DNA of 5,545 bases from Gammaproteobacteria bacterium (lineage in GTDB: Bacteria > Pseudomonadota > Gammaproteobacteria > GCA-001735895). Positions 1 to 4,898 of this stretch are shown in pieces. The first letter of the stretch is position 1; the number at the start of each line of letters is the position of its first letter. Below the pieces are notes generated by a model. That model ran no database searches. It saw nothing but the letters and a program-made list of their open reading frames with translations, and was not told the origin of the DNA. The translations under genes and the position numbers were made by a program. The stretch spans positions 1 to 5,545 of the forward strand of contig JAOTUD010000235.1 in NCBI GenBank assembly GCA_029864065.1, written 5' to 3'.

Positions 1-1
1 T

Positions 2-310
2 CTCGCCTACCAGTGCATGCAGTGGCGCATGGACCGGGACTGCGTGATAGCGGGGCTCGGCGATATCGATCGCGGCGCGCTCGGTATCCCGGAGGAACGC
101 GATTATGTCGCGCAATACTGCGAACGCCGCGGTCTCGACGCTATCCCCGACTGGGATTTTTACCTGGCGTTCGGATTTTTCCGCTTCGCCGCGATATTGC
201 AGGGCGTGCTGAAGCGCGCGCTCGACGGCAACGCATCGAGCGACAAAGCCTTCGCCTACGGCGCGCTGGCGCCGGTGCTTGCACGCATGGCCGTCGAACT
301 GATCGATTGA
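2..310 (+). CDS. Phosphotransferase (APH/ACAD10-11 kinase-like) family protein, C-terminal part
   Basis: The gene enters from the left edge and is open from base 2 to the TGA at 308-310, giving the last 102 residues. The segment matches the C-terminal part of aminoglycoside-phosphotransferase-fold proteins related to the kinase domain of human ACAD10/ACAD11. Visible family features are the Gly-Ile-Pro turn, the Tyr-Cys-Glu-Arg-Arg-Gly stretch, then Trp-Asp-Phe-Tyr-Leu-Ala-Phe, a Phe-Arg-Phe-Ala-Ala-Ile helix followed by Gln-Gly-Val, and Arg-Ala-Leu-Asp-Gly-Asn-Ala. In bacteria such proteins usually lie beside acyl-CoA dehydrogenases and are thought to phosphorylate hydroxyacyl compounds. The nucleotide-binding and catalytic loops lie upstream of the window, so activity cannot be judged. 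The Met at 17 is internal and not the start. It converges on the dehalogenase-like gene with a 10-bp gap. Family assignment is good; the substrate is unknown. Confidence 0.8.
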   Translation, partial: LAYQCMQWRMDRDCVIAGLGDIDRGALGIPEERDYVAQYCERRGLDAIPDWDFYLAFGFFRFAAILQGVLKRALDGNASSDKAFAYGALAPVLARMAVELID

Positions 311-320
311 GGGCGGACTG

Positions 321-1199
321 CTAGCCGAAGAAATCCGTCATCGCGGTGACCGCCTGTCGCGGTTCCTCCTCGACGATGAAATGCCCGCAATCGAGCGCGA
401 CCTCGCGCACGTCGTCGGCCCAGCGGCGCCAGGTCGCGAGCGGCGATTTCGCTTTCCTGCCGAGATAACCCTTGCCCCACAGTAGCAGCACCGGGCAATC
501 CAGCCTGCGGCCTGCCTCCCGGTCGGCGCGGTCGTTTTCCAGGTCGACCGTGGCGCCGGCGCGGTAATCCTCGCATTGCGCGTGGATCTTGCGCCGGTCC
601 CGGTATTGCTGCAGGTAAGCCTGCACCGCCGCGGGATCCAGCTTGCCGATGTCCGAGGCCCAGCGCTCGAGCAGGTGGCGGTAAAACAGCCCTGGATTCT
701 GCCCGATGACTTCCTCGGGCAACGGCGACCCGGCGGCGAGAAAAGACCAGTGAAACTGCGAAACGGCGGCGGCGGTGTCCATCTGTTCCCAGACGTCGAG
801 CGTCGGGATCACGTCGATCGCGCAAAACCGGTTGATTCTCCCTGGATTGTCGAGCACCAGGCGGTAGCCGACGCGGGCGCCGCGATCGTGTCCGGCGACG
901 GCGAAGCGGTCGATGCCGAAATGATCGGCCAGGGCGACGATGTCCTTCGCCATTTCGCGCTTCGAGTAGGTTCGGTGTTCGGCCTCCCCGGGCGGCGCGT
1001 CGCTGCCGCCGTAGCCTCTCAGGTCCGGGATGACGAGCGCATAACGCTCGGCCAGCGCTGGCGCGACCCGATGCCAGATCAGCTGCGTTTGCGGGAATCC
1101 ATGCAGCAGGAATAGCGGCGGCCCCGCGCCGCCGGTGACGACGTTGAGGTTGACGCCATTGACCACGATCAACTGCTGAACGAAATCTTCTGGAAACAT
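321..1199 (-). CDS. Alpha/beta hydrolase, haloacetate (fluoroacetate) dehalogenase family
   Basis: This is a 292-residue alpha/beta-hydrolase-fold protein, normal for the DehH1/FAcD family of haloacetate dehalogenases, which replace the halogen of haloacetates with hydroxyl to give glycolate. Residues seen: oxyanion-hole His33-Gly34-Phe-Pro-Gln-Thr; nucleophile elbow Gly103-His-Asp105-Arg106-Gly-Ala-Arg109; acid Asp129 in Ala-Ile-Asp-Val-Ile-Pro-Thr; His150-Trp151 in the cap; Tyr212 in Asp-Tyr-Arg-Ala-Gly-Ala; and His273 in Gly-His-Phe. These line up with the nucleophile, two carboxylate-binding arginines, halide pocket (His, Trp, Tyr), acid and base of Rhodopseudomonas FAcD. The ATG at 1199 is chosen because Met-Phe-Pro begins homologues and the frame upstream is low-complexity and runs into the divergent gene. 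Its Shine-Dalgarno is weak (AGGT about 12 nt away). It is probably a single-gene unit, and no clear promoter is visible for it. An epoxide hydrolase-like substrate remains possible. Confidence 0.88.
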   Translation of the reverse strand: MFPEDFVQQLIVVNGVNLNVVTGGAGPPLFLLHGFPQTQLIWHRVAPALAERYALVIPDLRGYGGSDAPPGEAEHRTYSKREMAKDIVALADHFGIDRFAVAGHDRGARVGYRLVLDNPGRINRFCAIDVIPTLDVWEQMDTAAAVSQFHWSFLAAGSPLPEEVIGQNPGLFYRHLLERWASDIGKLDPAAVQAYLQQYRDRRKIHAQCEDYRAGATVDLENDRADREAGRRLDCPVLLLWGKGYLGRKAKSPLATWRRWADDVREVALDCGHFIVEEEPRQAVTAMTDFFG

Positions 1200-1305
1200 A
1201 GGGATACCGGGACCTGTAATACGCGGGTTTCGATGATGCCATGTTTGACCTGGAATTGGCACGGGCAACGCTGATCTGACGGTAATCGTTGGCGTGCTGT
1301 TCGGC

Positions 1306-1336
1306 TTGACTTCCGCGGTCCCGATTCCGATATACT
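1306..1336 (+). promoter_or_regulatory. Candidate sigma70-type promoter of the thioesterase gene
   Basis: TTGACT (1306-1311) matches five of six bases of the -35 consensus, and TATACT (1331-1336) matches five of six of the -10. The spacer is 19 bp, longer than the optimal 17; reading the -10 as GATATA (1329-1334) restores 17 bp but matches less well. Transcription would begin near 1343, giving a leader of about 95 nt before the thioesterase ATG. The start would fall inside the GACCGGTC dyad, so a bound repressor could block it. This is a call by eye. Confidence 0.45.
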
Positions 1337-1351
1337 CCGACCGGTCAGGAG
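1335..1351. promoter_or_regulatory. Imperfect dyad around GACCGGTC, possible repressor operator
   Basis: The 8-bp perfect palindrome GACCGGTC (1339-1346) is flanked by CTCC on the left (1335-1338) and GGAG on the right (1348-1351), offset by one base. It overlaps the end of the proposed -10 box and the expected transcription start. Palindromes with an ACCGGT core are common in operators of TetR-family repressors, so a repressor site is plausible. No TetR gene is in the window. Confidence 0.35.
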
Positions 1352-1398
1352 GACCATCACGCGTGCAGCCGATATCCGGCGGAGTGCCGGCGGTGTAA

Positions 1399-1411
1399 CG
1401 ATTACAAATCG
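1399..1411. promoter_or_regulatory. Palindrome CGATT-ACA-AATCG in the thioesterase leader
   Basis: A perfect 5-bp inverted repeat with a 3-base centre lies 16 bp before the Shine-Dalgarno site. It overlaps the right arm of the longer-range inverted repeat. It could be an operator or a small leader hairpin; it is too short to be sure. Confidence 0.25.
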
Positions 1412-1426
1412 AATCAACCACACAGC

Positions 1427-1430
1427 GAGG
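1427..1430 (+). promoter_or_regulatory. Shine-Dalgarno site of the thioesterase gene
   Basis: GAGG lies 7 nt before the ATG at 1438 and fixes that start codon. The protein begins directly with the conserved first strand of the hot-dog fold. Confidence 0.7.
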
Positions 1431-1437
1431 ATCAGAA

Positions 1438-1887
1438 ATGCTGACTGCCACGCAGCGATTCCGGGTCGAATGGGGCCATTGCGACCCCGCCGGCATTATA
1501 TTCAATCCGAATTACTATATCTGGATGGACAGCGGCACCCACGCGCTGCTGCAAGCTGCCGGTTTCGACCTGATCGGTAATACCCACAACGACGAGCTGT
1601 TTCGCGGCTGCCCGCTGGTCGCGAGCAACATGTCTTTCATGCGTCCGCTGTATTTCGGCGATGTCACCGTGTTGACGTCCCGCGTGGAGAAGTTCGGCAA
1701 CACTTCGTTTGTCGTGGCCCATGAATTCAGGCACGGCGATGATCCGAAACCGGTCGCCACCGGCAGCGAGGTGCGGGTCTGGGGCTATTCCGATCCCGAG
1801 CACCCGGAAAAACTGCTCGCGACCAGAATGCCGGAAGAGGTCAGGGCGCTGTTGTCGGCCGAAAAAACCGTCGACGTTACCGTTTAG
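1438..1887 (+). CDS. Acyl-CoA thioesterase, 4-hydroxybenzoyl-CoA thioesterase type (hot-dog fold)
   Basis: This 149-residue single hot-dog domain hydrolyses acyl- or aroyl-CoA esters to the free acid and CoA. The N-terminal block Trp-Gly-His-Cys-Asp16-Pro-Ala-Gly-Ile-Ile-Phe, followed by Asn-Pro-Asn-Tyr-Tyr and Trp-Met-Asp, is the signature of the Pseudomonas 4-hydroxybenzoyl-CoA thioesterase class. There the equivalent Asp (Asp17) is catalytic and the following helix sits over the CoA. The central Pro-Leu-Val-Ala-Ser-Asn-Met-Ser-Phe stretch also matches that enzyme. Length is normal (about 140-150) and the protein is expected to be a cytosolic tetramer. It lies 52 bp before the RAM-domain gene on the same strand. 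Closeness to a 3-hydroxybenzoate/gentisate operon makes an aromatic CoA substrate attractive, but related proteins act on many acyl-CoAs, so the substrate is unproven. Confidence 0.88.
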   Translation: MLTATQRFRVEWGHCDPAGIIFNPNYYIWMDSGTHALLQAAGFDLIGNTHNDELFRGCPLVASNMSFMRPLYFGDVTVLTSRVEKFGNTSFVVAHEFRHGDDPKPVATGSEVRVWGYSDPEHPEKLLATRMPEEVRALLSAEKTVDVTV

Positions 1888-1901
1888 CGCGGCAATGCAC
1901 T

Positions 1902-1907
1902 TATAAT
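1902..1907 (+). promoter_or_regulatory. Perfect -10 box upstream of the RAM-domain gene
   Basis: TATAAT lies 33 bp before the GTG start and just after the thioesterase stop. No good -35 is present: at 17-bp spacing the hexamer is ACCGTT (1879-1884), inside the end of the thioesterase gene. The box sits between short arms CGGCA (1890-1894) and TGCCG (1907-1911), which could form a regulator site. It suggests the small gene can be transcribed separately from the thioesterase. Confidence 0.45.
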
Positions 1908-1926
1908 GCCGGGCAGCAGAATCACT

Positions 1927-1931
1927 GGAGG
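1927..1931 (+). promoter_or_regulatory. Shine-Dalgarno site that selects a GTG start
   Basis: GGAGG is 8 nt before the GTG at 1940. The nearer ATG at 1933 is out of frame with the conserved protein, so the GTG is the start of the RAM-domain gene. Confidence 0.75.
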
Positions 1932-1939
1932 AATGCAGC

Positions 1940-2209
1940 GTGGTCACATTTATTATTCTTTTTAACGTCAAGAAGAACAAAATTACGGAAATAGCGGAGC
2001 AGCTGGCCGAGATCACCGAAATTTCGGAAGTCTACTCGGTTACCGGAATTTACGACCTGGTCGCTATCGTGCGCACCAAAACCAACGACGACGTCGCCGA
2101 GCTGGTTACCAATCGGCTGGGTACGATCAAGGGAATTAAACAGACCGATACGATGCTCGCATTCAAGGCCTACTCGCAGCACGACCTCGAGTCGATGTTT
2201 TCGATCTGA
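1940..2209 (+). CDS. Stand-alone Lrp/AsnC ligand-binding (RAM) domain protein
   Basis: This 89-residue protein consists only of the regulation-of-amino-acid-metabolism (RAM) domain found at the C-terminus of Lrp/AsnC regulators. No helix-turn-helix precedes it and there is no room for one. The pattern is a first beta strand (residues 2-10), a helix from about 13 to 26, then Val-Tyr-Ser-Val-Thr-Gly36-Ile-Tyr38-Asp39 forming the effector-binding turn, a second strand Leu-Val-Ala-Ile-Val, a helix at 48-60 and the last strand at 69-77. Stand-alone RAM proteins form dimers and octamers and bind small effectors such as amino acids; they may modulate full-length Lrp partners. GTG start with a strong ribosome site. 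It converges with the MarR gene 42 bp away. The effector and partner are unknown. Confidence 0.9.
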   Translation: MVTFIILFNVKKNKITEIAEQLAEITEISEVYSVTGIYDLVAIVRTKTNDDVAELVTNRLGTIKGIKQTDTMLAFKAYSQHDLESMFSI

Positions 2210-2228
2210 ACCGTCGGTTTGTACACGC

Positions 2229-2245
2229 CCCGGCGCGTTCCCGGG
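2229..2245. terminator. Weak hairpin between convergent genes
   Basis: CCCGG (2229-2233) and CCGGG (2241-2245) can pair around a 7-nt loop in the 42-bp gap between the RAM-domain gene and the MarR gene. There is no following T-run on either strand, so it is not a classic intrinsic terminator. It could assist bidirectional termination or be incidental. Confidence 0.25.
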
Positions 2246-2251
2246 ATCAGC

Positions 2252-2722
2252 CTATGCGCTGCGGCGCTGTTGCCGTTCCGGGGCGCGGCTGAACTCGTTA
2301 TTGTTATCGGCCAGTTTTTCCAGCAGGCGCAGCAAATGCGCGGTCTCGGCCTTGCTCAACGGCGCCACGATGCGTTGCTGCGCGAATTCGACCGCCGGCT
2401 GCGCGGCCTGCAGCAGCTTCCTTCCCGCCGGCGTTATCGTGACGATCTTGGCGCGCTGATCGTGCGTCGATCTGTCGCGCCGCAGCAGCCCGCGACGCTC
2501 GAGGTTACGCAGCAGTAGCGTAATCGTGGTGCGGTCCATCGCCGTCGCCCCGCCCAGCGTGACCTGGTCCTGGGCGCCGTCGTCGAGCAGGGCCTGCAGC
2601 ACCGCGAACTGCAGGGGCGTCAGGTCAAACTCGGCGCAGGCATCGAGAAATATTGCAACCCCGATCTGATGACAGCGGCGCAAAAGGTGCCCCGGCTTGG
2701 CCGGGAATTTTCTTTTCGTCAT
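2252..2722 (-). CDS. MarR family transcriptional regulator
   Basis: This 156-residue winged helix-turn-helix regulator has MarR-family length. The family pattern is clear: Leu-Thr-Pro-Leu-Gln-Phe-Ala-Val-Leu (34-42), the HTH with the recognition helix around residues 62-80 (Met-Asp-Arg-Thr-Thr-Ile-Thr, then Leu-Glu-Arg-Arg-Gly-Leu-Leu), and the wing with Asp83-Arg-Ser and Asp88-Gln-Arg-Ala-Lys, ending in Thr-Pro-Ala-Gly-Arg. Long helices on both sides would form the dimer. The ATG overlaps the isomerase stop as ATGA (2719-2722) and has only a weak ribosome site, so translation is probably coupled. It is the distal gene of the gentisate operon, so self-regulation and control of the operon, with a pathway aromatic acid as inducer, is a reasonable inference. 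The operon promoter lies outside the window, so no operator can be assigned. Confidence 0.9.
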   Translation of the reverse strand: MTKRKFPAKPGHLLRRCHQIGVAIFLDACAEFDLTPLQFAVLQALLDDGAQDQVTLGGATAMDRTTITLLLRNLERRGLLRRDRSTHDQRAKIVTITPAGRKLLQAAQPAVEFAQQRIVAPLSKAETAHLLRLLEKLADNNNEFSRAPERQQRRSA

Positions 2723-3375
2723 GCCACTGCGTCCGGCTGGTTCATCGGCGCGGCCCGGGTGAAGGCATCGATCCCGTCGCAGGCCTCGAAAATCCGCGAA
2801 ATCACCGGGTAACGCGACATATCGACCGCGAAGCGCCGGTTGTTCCAGACCTGCGCGTACAGGCAGCAATCGGCGTAACCGGGCGTGTCGCCGTGGCAGA
2901 AAAGGCCGGTCGCGGGACTCGTGGCAAGCATCTGCTCGAGCGGTGCGAAAGTGGTATCGACCCAGTGGCGAAACCAGTCGGCTACCGCGTTTTCGTCCGC
3001 GCCCAGCCGATCCTTGAGATAACCCAGTACGCGCAGATTGTTGAGCGGGTGGATGTCCAGCGCGATCGCGCCGGCGAGCGCACGCACGCGGGCGCGCTGC
3101 AGCGGATCGGGTGGCAGCAGGGCCGGCTCCGGGTAGCGTTCTTCGAGCCACTCCATGATCGCGAGTGACTGGATCAGCACGGTGCCATCGGCGAGTTCGA
3201 GCGACGGCACCAGGCCCTGCGGATTGAGACGAAGATATGCCGGCGTTTCGGCATCCCCGGCCTTCAACGCGTAACCGACGTAGTCGTAGGCGAGGCCTTT
3301 CAGATTCAACGCGGCGCGCAGCCGCGTCGACGTCGAGCTGCGAAAGAAGTTGTGCAGAATCAACGGCTCGCTCAT
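2719..3375 (-). CDS. nagL/maiA: Zeta-class glutathione S-transferase, maleylpyruvate (maleylacetoacetate) isomerase
   Basis: A 218-residue two-domain GST of normal length that uses glutathione for cis-trans isomerisation of maleylpyruvate to fumarylpyruvate. The thioredoxin-like domain (about 1-85) shows Phe-Arg12-Ser-Ser-Thr-Ser-Thr-Arg-Leu-Arg, Asn-Pro-Gln-Gly-Leu-Val-Pro-Ser and Gln-Ser-Leu-Ala-Ile-Met-Glu-Trp-Leu-Glu-Glu. The helical domain carries the zeta-class His109-Pro-Leu-Asn-Asn-Leu-Arg. As I recall it, Ralstonia NagL also has Thr where eukaryotic zeta enzymes have Cys, and a similar C-terminal Arg-Ala-Ala-Pro...Gln-Pro-Asp end, so a maleylpyruvate isomerase is preferred over a tyrosine-pathway enzyme; the gentisate operon agrees. 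Its ATG overlaps the upstream hydrolase stop (ATGA, 3372-3375) and its stop overlaps the MarR start. The ribosome site is weak, consistent with coupling. Confidence 0.92.
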   Translation of the reverse strand: MSEPLILHNFFRSSTSTRLRAALNLKGLAYDYVGYALKAGDAETPAYLRLNPQGLVPSLELADGTVLIQSLAIMEWLEERYPEPALLPPDPLQRARVRALAGAIALDIHPLNNLRVLGYLKDRLGADENAVADWFRHWVDTTFAPLEQMLATSPATGLFCHGDTPGYADCCLYAQVWNNRRFAVDMSRYPVISRIFEACDGIDAFTRAAPMNQPDAVA

Positions 3376-3806
3376 TTACGCGCGGTGATCGTTGTGGCGA
3401 GTTTAGCAGGGTCGTCGATTTCGATCACGCAGAGGTCGCCGGGCAGCAGCGGACCGATCCCCGCCGGCGTGCCGCTGTAAATCAGGTCGACCTTCTTGAG
3501 CTCCATCGTGCGCGAGACGATCACGACCTGCTCCGGGACGTCCCGGAGCATATCCTGCAGCTCGGCCTCGTAATTAAAATTATCGATTTCCGGTGGATAG
3601 CTGACCTCGGCGTTATCGTCGACGACGGCATCGGCGGGCCTGGTAAAGAAAAACGGTGGCTTGCGATCGGGGTTCTTGCCCATCTCGCGCGCGTACGCGG
3701 CGTAGTTTTGCCCAACGCAGAAAATGCGCCTTACCGGAAAACGCGCCGCGCAGTCAGGGATGGCGACACTCGGCGTCGCGGGCGGGTCGATAACATATTC
3801 GGTCAT
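3372..3806 (-). CDS. Fumarylpyruvate hydrolase (FAH family) with an internal in-frame deletion
   Basis: Fumarylpyruvate hydrolases cleave fumarylpyruvate to fumarate and pyruvate with a divalent metal. They are usually about 225-235 residues; this frame gives 144. N-terminal family motifs are present: Val31-Gly-Gln-Asn-Tyr-Ala, Ala-Arg-Glu-Met-Gly, Pro-Pro-Phe-Phe-Phe-Thr-Arg-Pro-Ala-Asp-Ala and Asn-Tyr-Glu80-Ala-Glu82-Leu, the Glu-x-Glu metal pair. The sequence then jumps at about 83/84 (near base 3557) to Asp-Met-Leu-Arg-Asp-Val-Pro-Glu and Asp107-Leu-Ile-Tyr-Ser-Gly-Thr-Pro-Ala-Gly-Ile-Gly-Pro-Leu, which belong near the C-terminus. About 80 central residues are absent, including the Gly-x-x-x-Asn-Asp segment with the third metal ligand. 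The frame stays open and ATG at 3806 has GGAG 7 nt upstream (3814-3817). The product is probably inactive. An assembly collapse is the main alternative. Confidence 0.85.
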   Translation of the reverse strand: MTEYVIDPPATPSVAIPDCAARFPVRRIFCVGQNYAAYAREMGKNPDRKPPFFFTRPADAVVDDNAEVSYPPEIDNFNYEAELQDMLRDVPEQVVIVSRTMELKKVDLIYSGTPAGIGPLLPGDLCVIEIDDPAKLATTITARK

Positions 3807-3830
3807 TGGGTTTCTCCGTCGAATGATTGA

Positions 3831-4880
3831 TCAGGCCTGGCCGCGCTGCTCGCGCCAGAATCCCAGTTTTTGCTGCGCGACCCGGTCCGAAAAGCTGAAC
3901 AGTACCGCTTCGTTTTCGCTTTCGTGCGTAATCCATTTCCAGCTCGGCGCGACAAAAATATCGCGTGGCCCCCAGTCGAAAGCTTGCCCATCTATTGTCG
4001 TGCGACCGCTGCCTTCGGTGGCGACGAAAACAGTCGCGTCGGTGCTGCGGTAAGGCTCGGTCTTGAAGCCGGCGGGCAAAAGCTGCAGAAATGGCGCAAT
4101 CGTCGGCATCGCGAAACCGCCATCGACGGGATTGACGTAGCGCATCTTGAGGCCGTGGCAGGGGTCCCATTCCTGCTGCCGTTGCATCGCCTCGAGCGCT
4201 GCGCGCGAACGCGCGTACGGGTAATTGAAAAGCGGTGACGCGAGACCCTGCCGCTGGTAGTCGACCGGCAGCATGTTGGCGCCGTAGCGGGCGAGGCTGT
4301 CGTCGGTTTGCCGGGATAGCGCTTGTTCGTCTTCGCCGTAGCCCTCGGCGAACGAGGCGTCGAAGAAACTGGCGACGGGAATATCGAGACCGTCCATCCA
4401 GATCATCGGCGCATCGCTGTCATTGCCGTGATCGTGCCAGGCCCACGGCGGTGTAATCACGAAATCGCCGTATTCCATGATGGTGCGCTCGCCGTTGACG
4501 CTGGTGTGCGCGCCCGCACCGTCGAGCACGAAGCGCAGCGCCGACTGACTATGGCGATGCGCCGGCGCCAATTCTCCCGGCAGCACCAGCTGCAGCCCGG
4601 CGTAAAGCGAGGTCGTGATTTTCGACTCGTTGCGCATGCCCGGATTTTCGAGGATCAGCACGCGCCGCTCGGCCTCTTTCGCGGTGATCAGCTCGCCGGC
4701 TTCGAGCAGCCACTCGCGTGCCTGCGCAAATTTCCACAGGTGCGCAATGCAGCGGCTCTTCGGCTCGGGCGTGATGATGTCGGAGAACACGGCCCATAGT
4801 GGCGTATAGGCCTGCTTGTCGATTTTTGCATAAAACGCGAGCCGTTCGGGTGTTTCGATGGGTTTTTCGGTCAGGGACAT
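3831..4880 (-). CDS. gtdA: Gentisate 1,2-dioxygenase
   Basis: This 349-residue bicupin, normal family length, opens the gentisate ring between the carboxyl- and hydroxyl-bearing carbons using Fe(II) and O2, giving maleylpyruvate. The N-terminal cupin (about 90-165) has Pro-Ala-His108-Arg-His110-Ser-Gln-Ser-Ala-Leu-Arg-Phe and Pro-Pro-Trp-Ala-Trp-His149-Asp-His-Gly-Asn, supplying the three histidine iron ligands. Arg116 follows the first motif and is a likely substrate-carboxylate contact. The C-terminal cupin (about 260-335) keeps the fold, including Trp-Gly-Pro-Arg-Asp-Ile-Phe-Val-Ala-Pro-Ser-Trp, but not a full metal site, as usual. Ribosome site GAGAGG (4886-4891) is 5 nt before the ATG. 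It is 18 bp downstream of the 3-hydroxybenzoate hydroxylase gene and 24 bp before the hydrolase gene, which supports substrate identity. A salicylate or 1-hydroxy-2-naphthoate dioxygenase is less likely. Confidence 0.95.
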   Translation of the reverse strand: MSLTEKPIETPERLAFYAKIDKQAYTPLWAVFSDIITPEPKSRCIAHLWKFAQAREWLLEAGELITAKEAERRVLILENPGMRNESKITTSLYAGLQLVLPGELAPAHRHSQSALRFVLDGAGAHTSVNGERTIMEYGDFVITPPWAWHDHGNDSDAPMIWMDGLDIPVASFFDASFAEGYGEDEQALSRQTDDSLARYGANMLPVDYQRQGLASPLFNYPYARSRAALEAMQRQQEWDPCHGLKMRYVNPVDGGFAMPTIAPFLQLLPAGFKTEPYRSTDATVFVATEGSGRTTIDGQAFDWGPRDIFVAPSWKWITHESENEAVLFSFSDRVAQQKLGFWREQRGQA

Positions 4881-4898
4881 GGGGGCCTCTCAGGGATT

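Larger units (their letters stand above)
1282..1405. repeat. 9-bp inverted repeat pair GTAATCGTT / AACGATTAC
   Basis: GTAATCGTT at 1282-1290 is the exact reverse complement of AACGATTAC at 1397-1405, so the two arms flank the proposed thioesterase promoter with 106 bp between them. Such spacing would allow two dimers of one regulator to bind on either side of the promoter, possibly with looping. A 9-bp pair in 238 bp can also arise by chance (roughly one in ten by rough estimate). Confidence 0.3.
1200..1437. promoter_or_regulatory. Divergent intergenic control region
   Basis: These 238 bp separate the start of the dehalogenase-like gene (leftward) from that of the thioesterase (rightward). 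The region holds a candidate rightward promoter, an imperfect dyad centred on GACCGGTC, a 9-bp inverted-repeat pair and a CGATT-ACA-AATCG palindrome, each listed separately. I could not find a convincing leftward -35/-10 pair for the dehalogenase gene. The density of dyads suggests that one or both genes are controlled by a DNA-binding regulator; no adjacent gene other than the distant MarR protein is an obvious candidate. Confidence 0.55.

Noticed and set aside
576..1115. 179-residue forward frame antisense to the dehalogenase gene
   Set aside because: It runs opposite a well-conserved gene, lacks a ribosome site and shows no family motifs.
256..1242. 328-residue reverse-strand frame over the dehalogenase gene
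   Set aside because: It is very rich in Arg, Ala and Gly, has no recognisable motif, and lies in an alternative frame of a well-supported gene; a high-G+C shadow.
1200..1505. N-terminal extension of the dehalogenase-like protein by 102 residues
   Set aside because: The added residues lack family resemblance, cover the promoter region and overlap the start of the divergent thioesterase. Homologues begin near Met-Phe-Pro at 1199.
2229..2245. Strong intrinsic terminator between the convergent genes
   Set aside because: Only a 5-bp stem with a 7-nt loop and no T-run; kept only as a weak hairpin.
2723..3151. 143-residue N-terminal extension of the MarR protein
   Set aside because: It is an arginine-rich out-of-frame reading of the isomerase gene. 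The MarR domain is complete from the ATG at 2722.
3555..3560. CTGCAG (PstI site) at the deletion junction as a cloning scar
   Set aside because: A six-base site is expected by chance about every 4 kb and codons flow through it naturally. It may hint at microhomology but is no evidence of engineering.
4323..4799. 158-residue forward frame antisense to the gentisate dioxygenase gene
   Set aside because: Composition typical of antisense shadow frames; the reverse-strand gene has all iron ligands.
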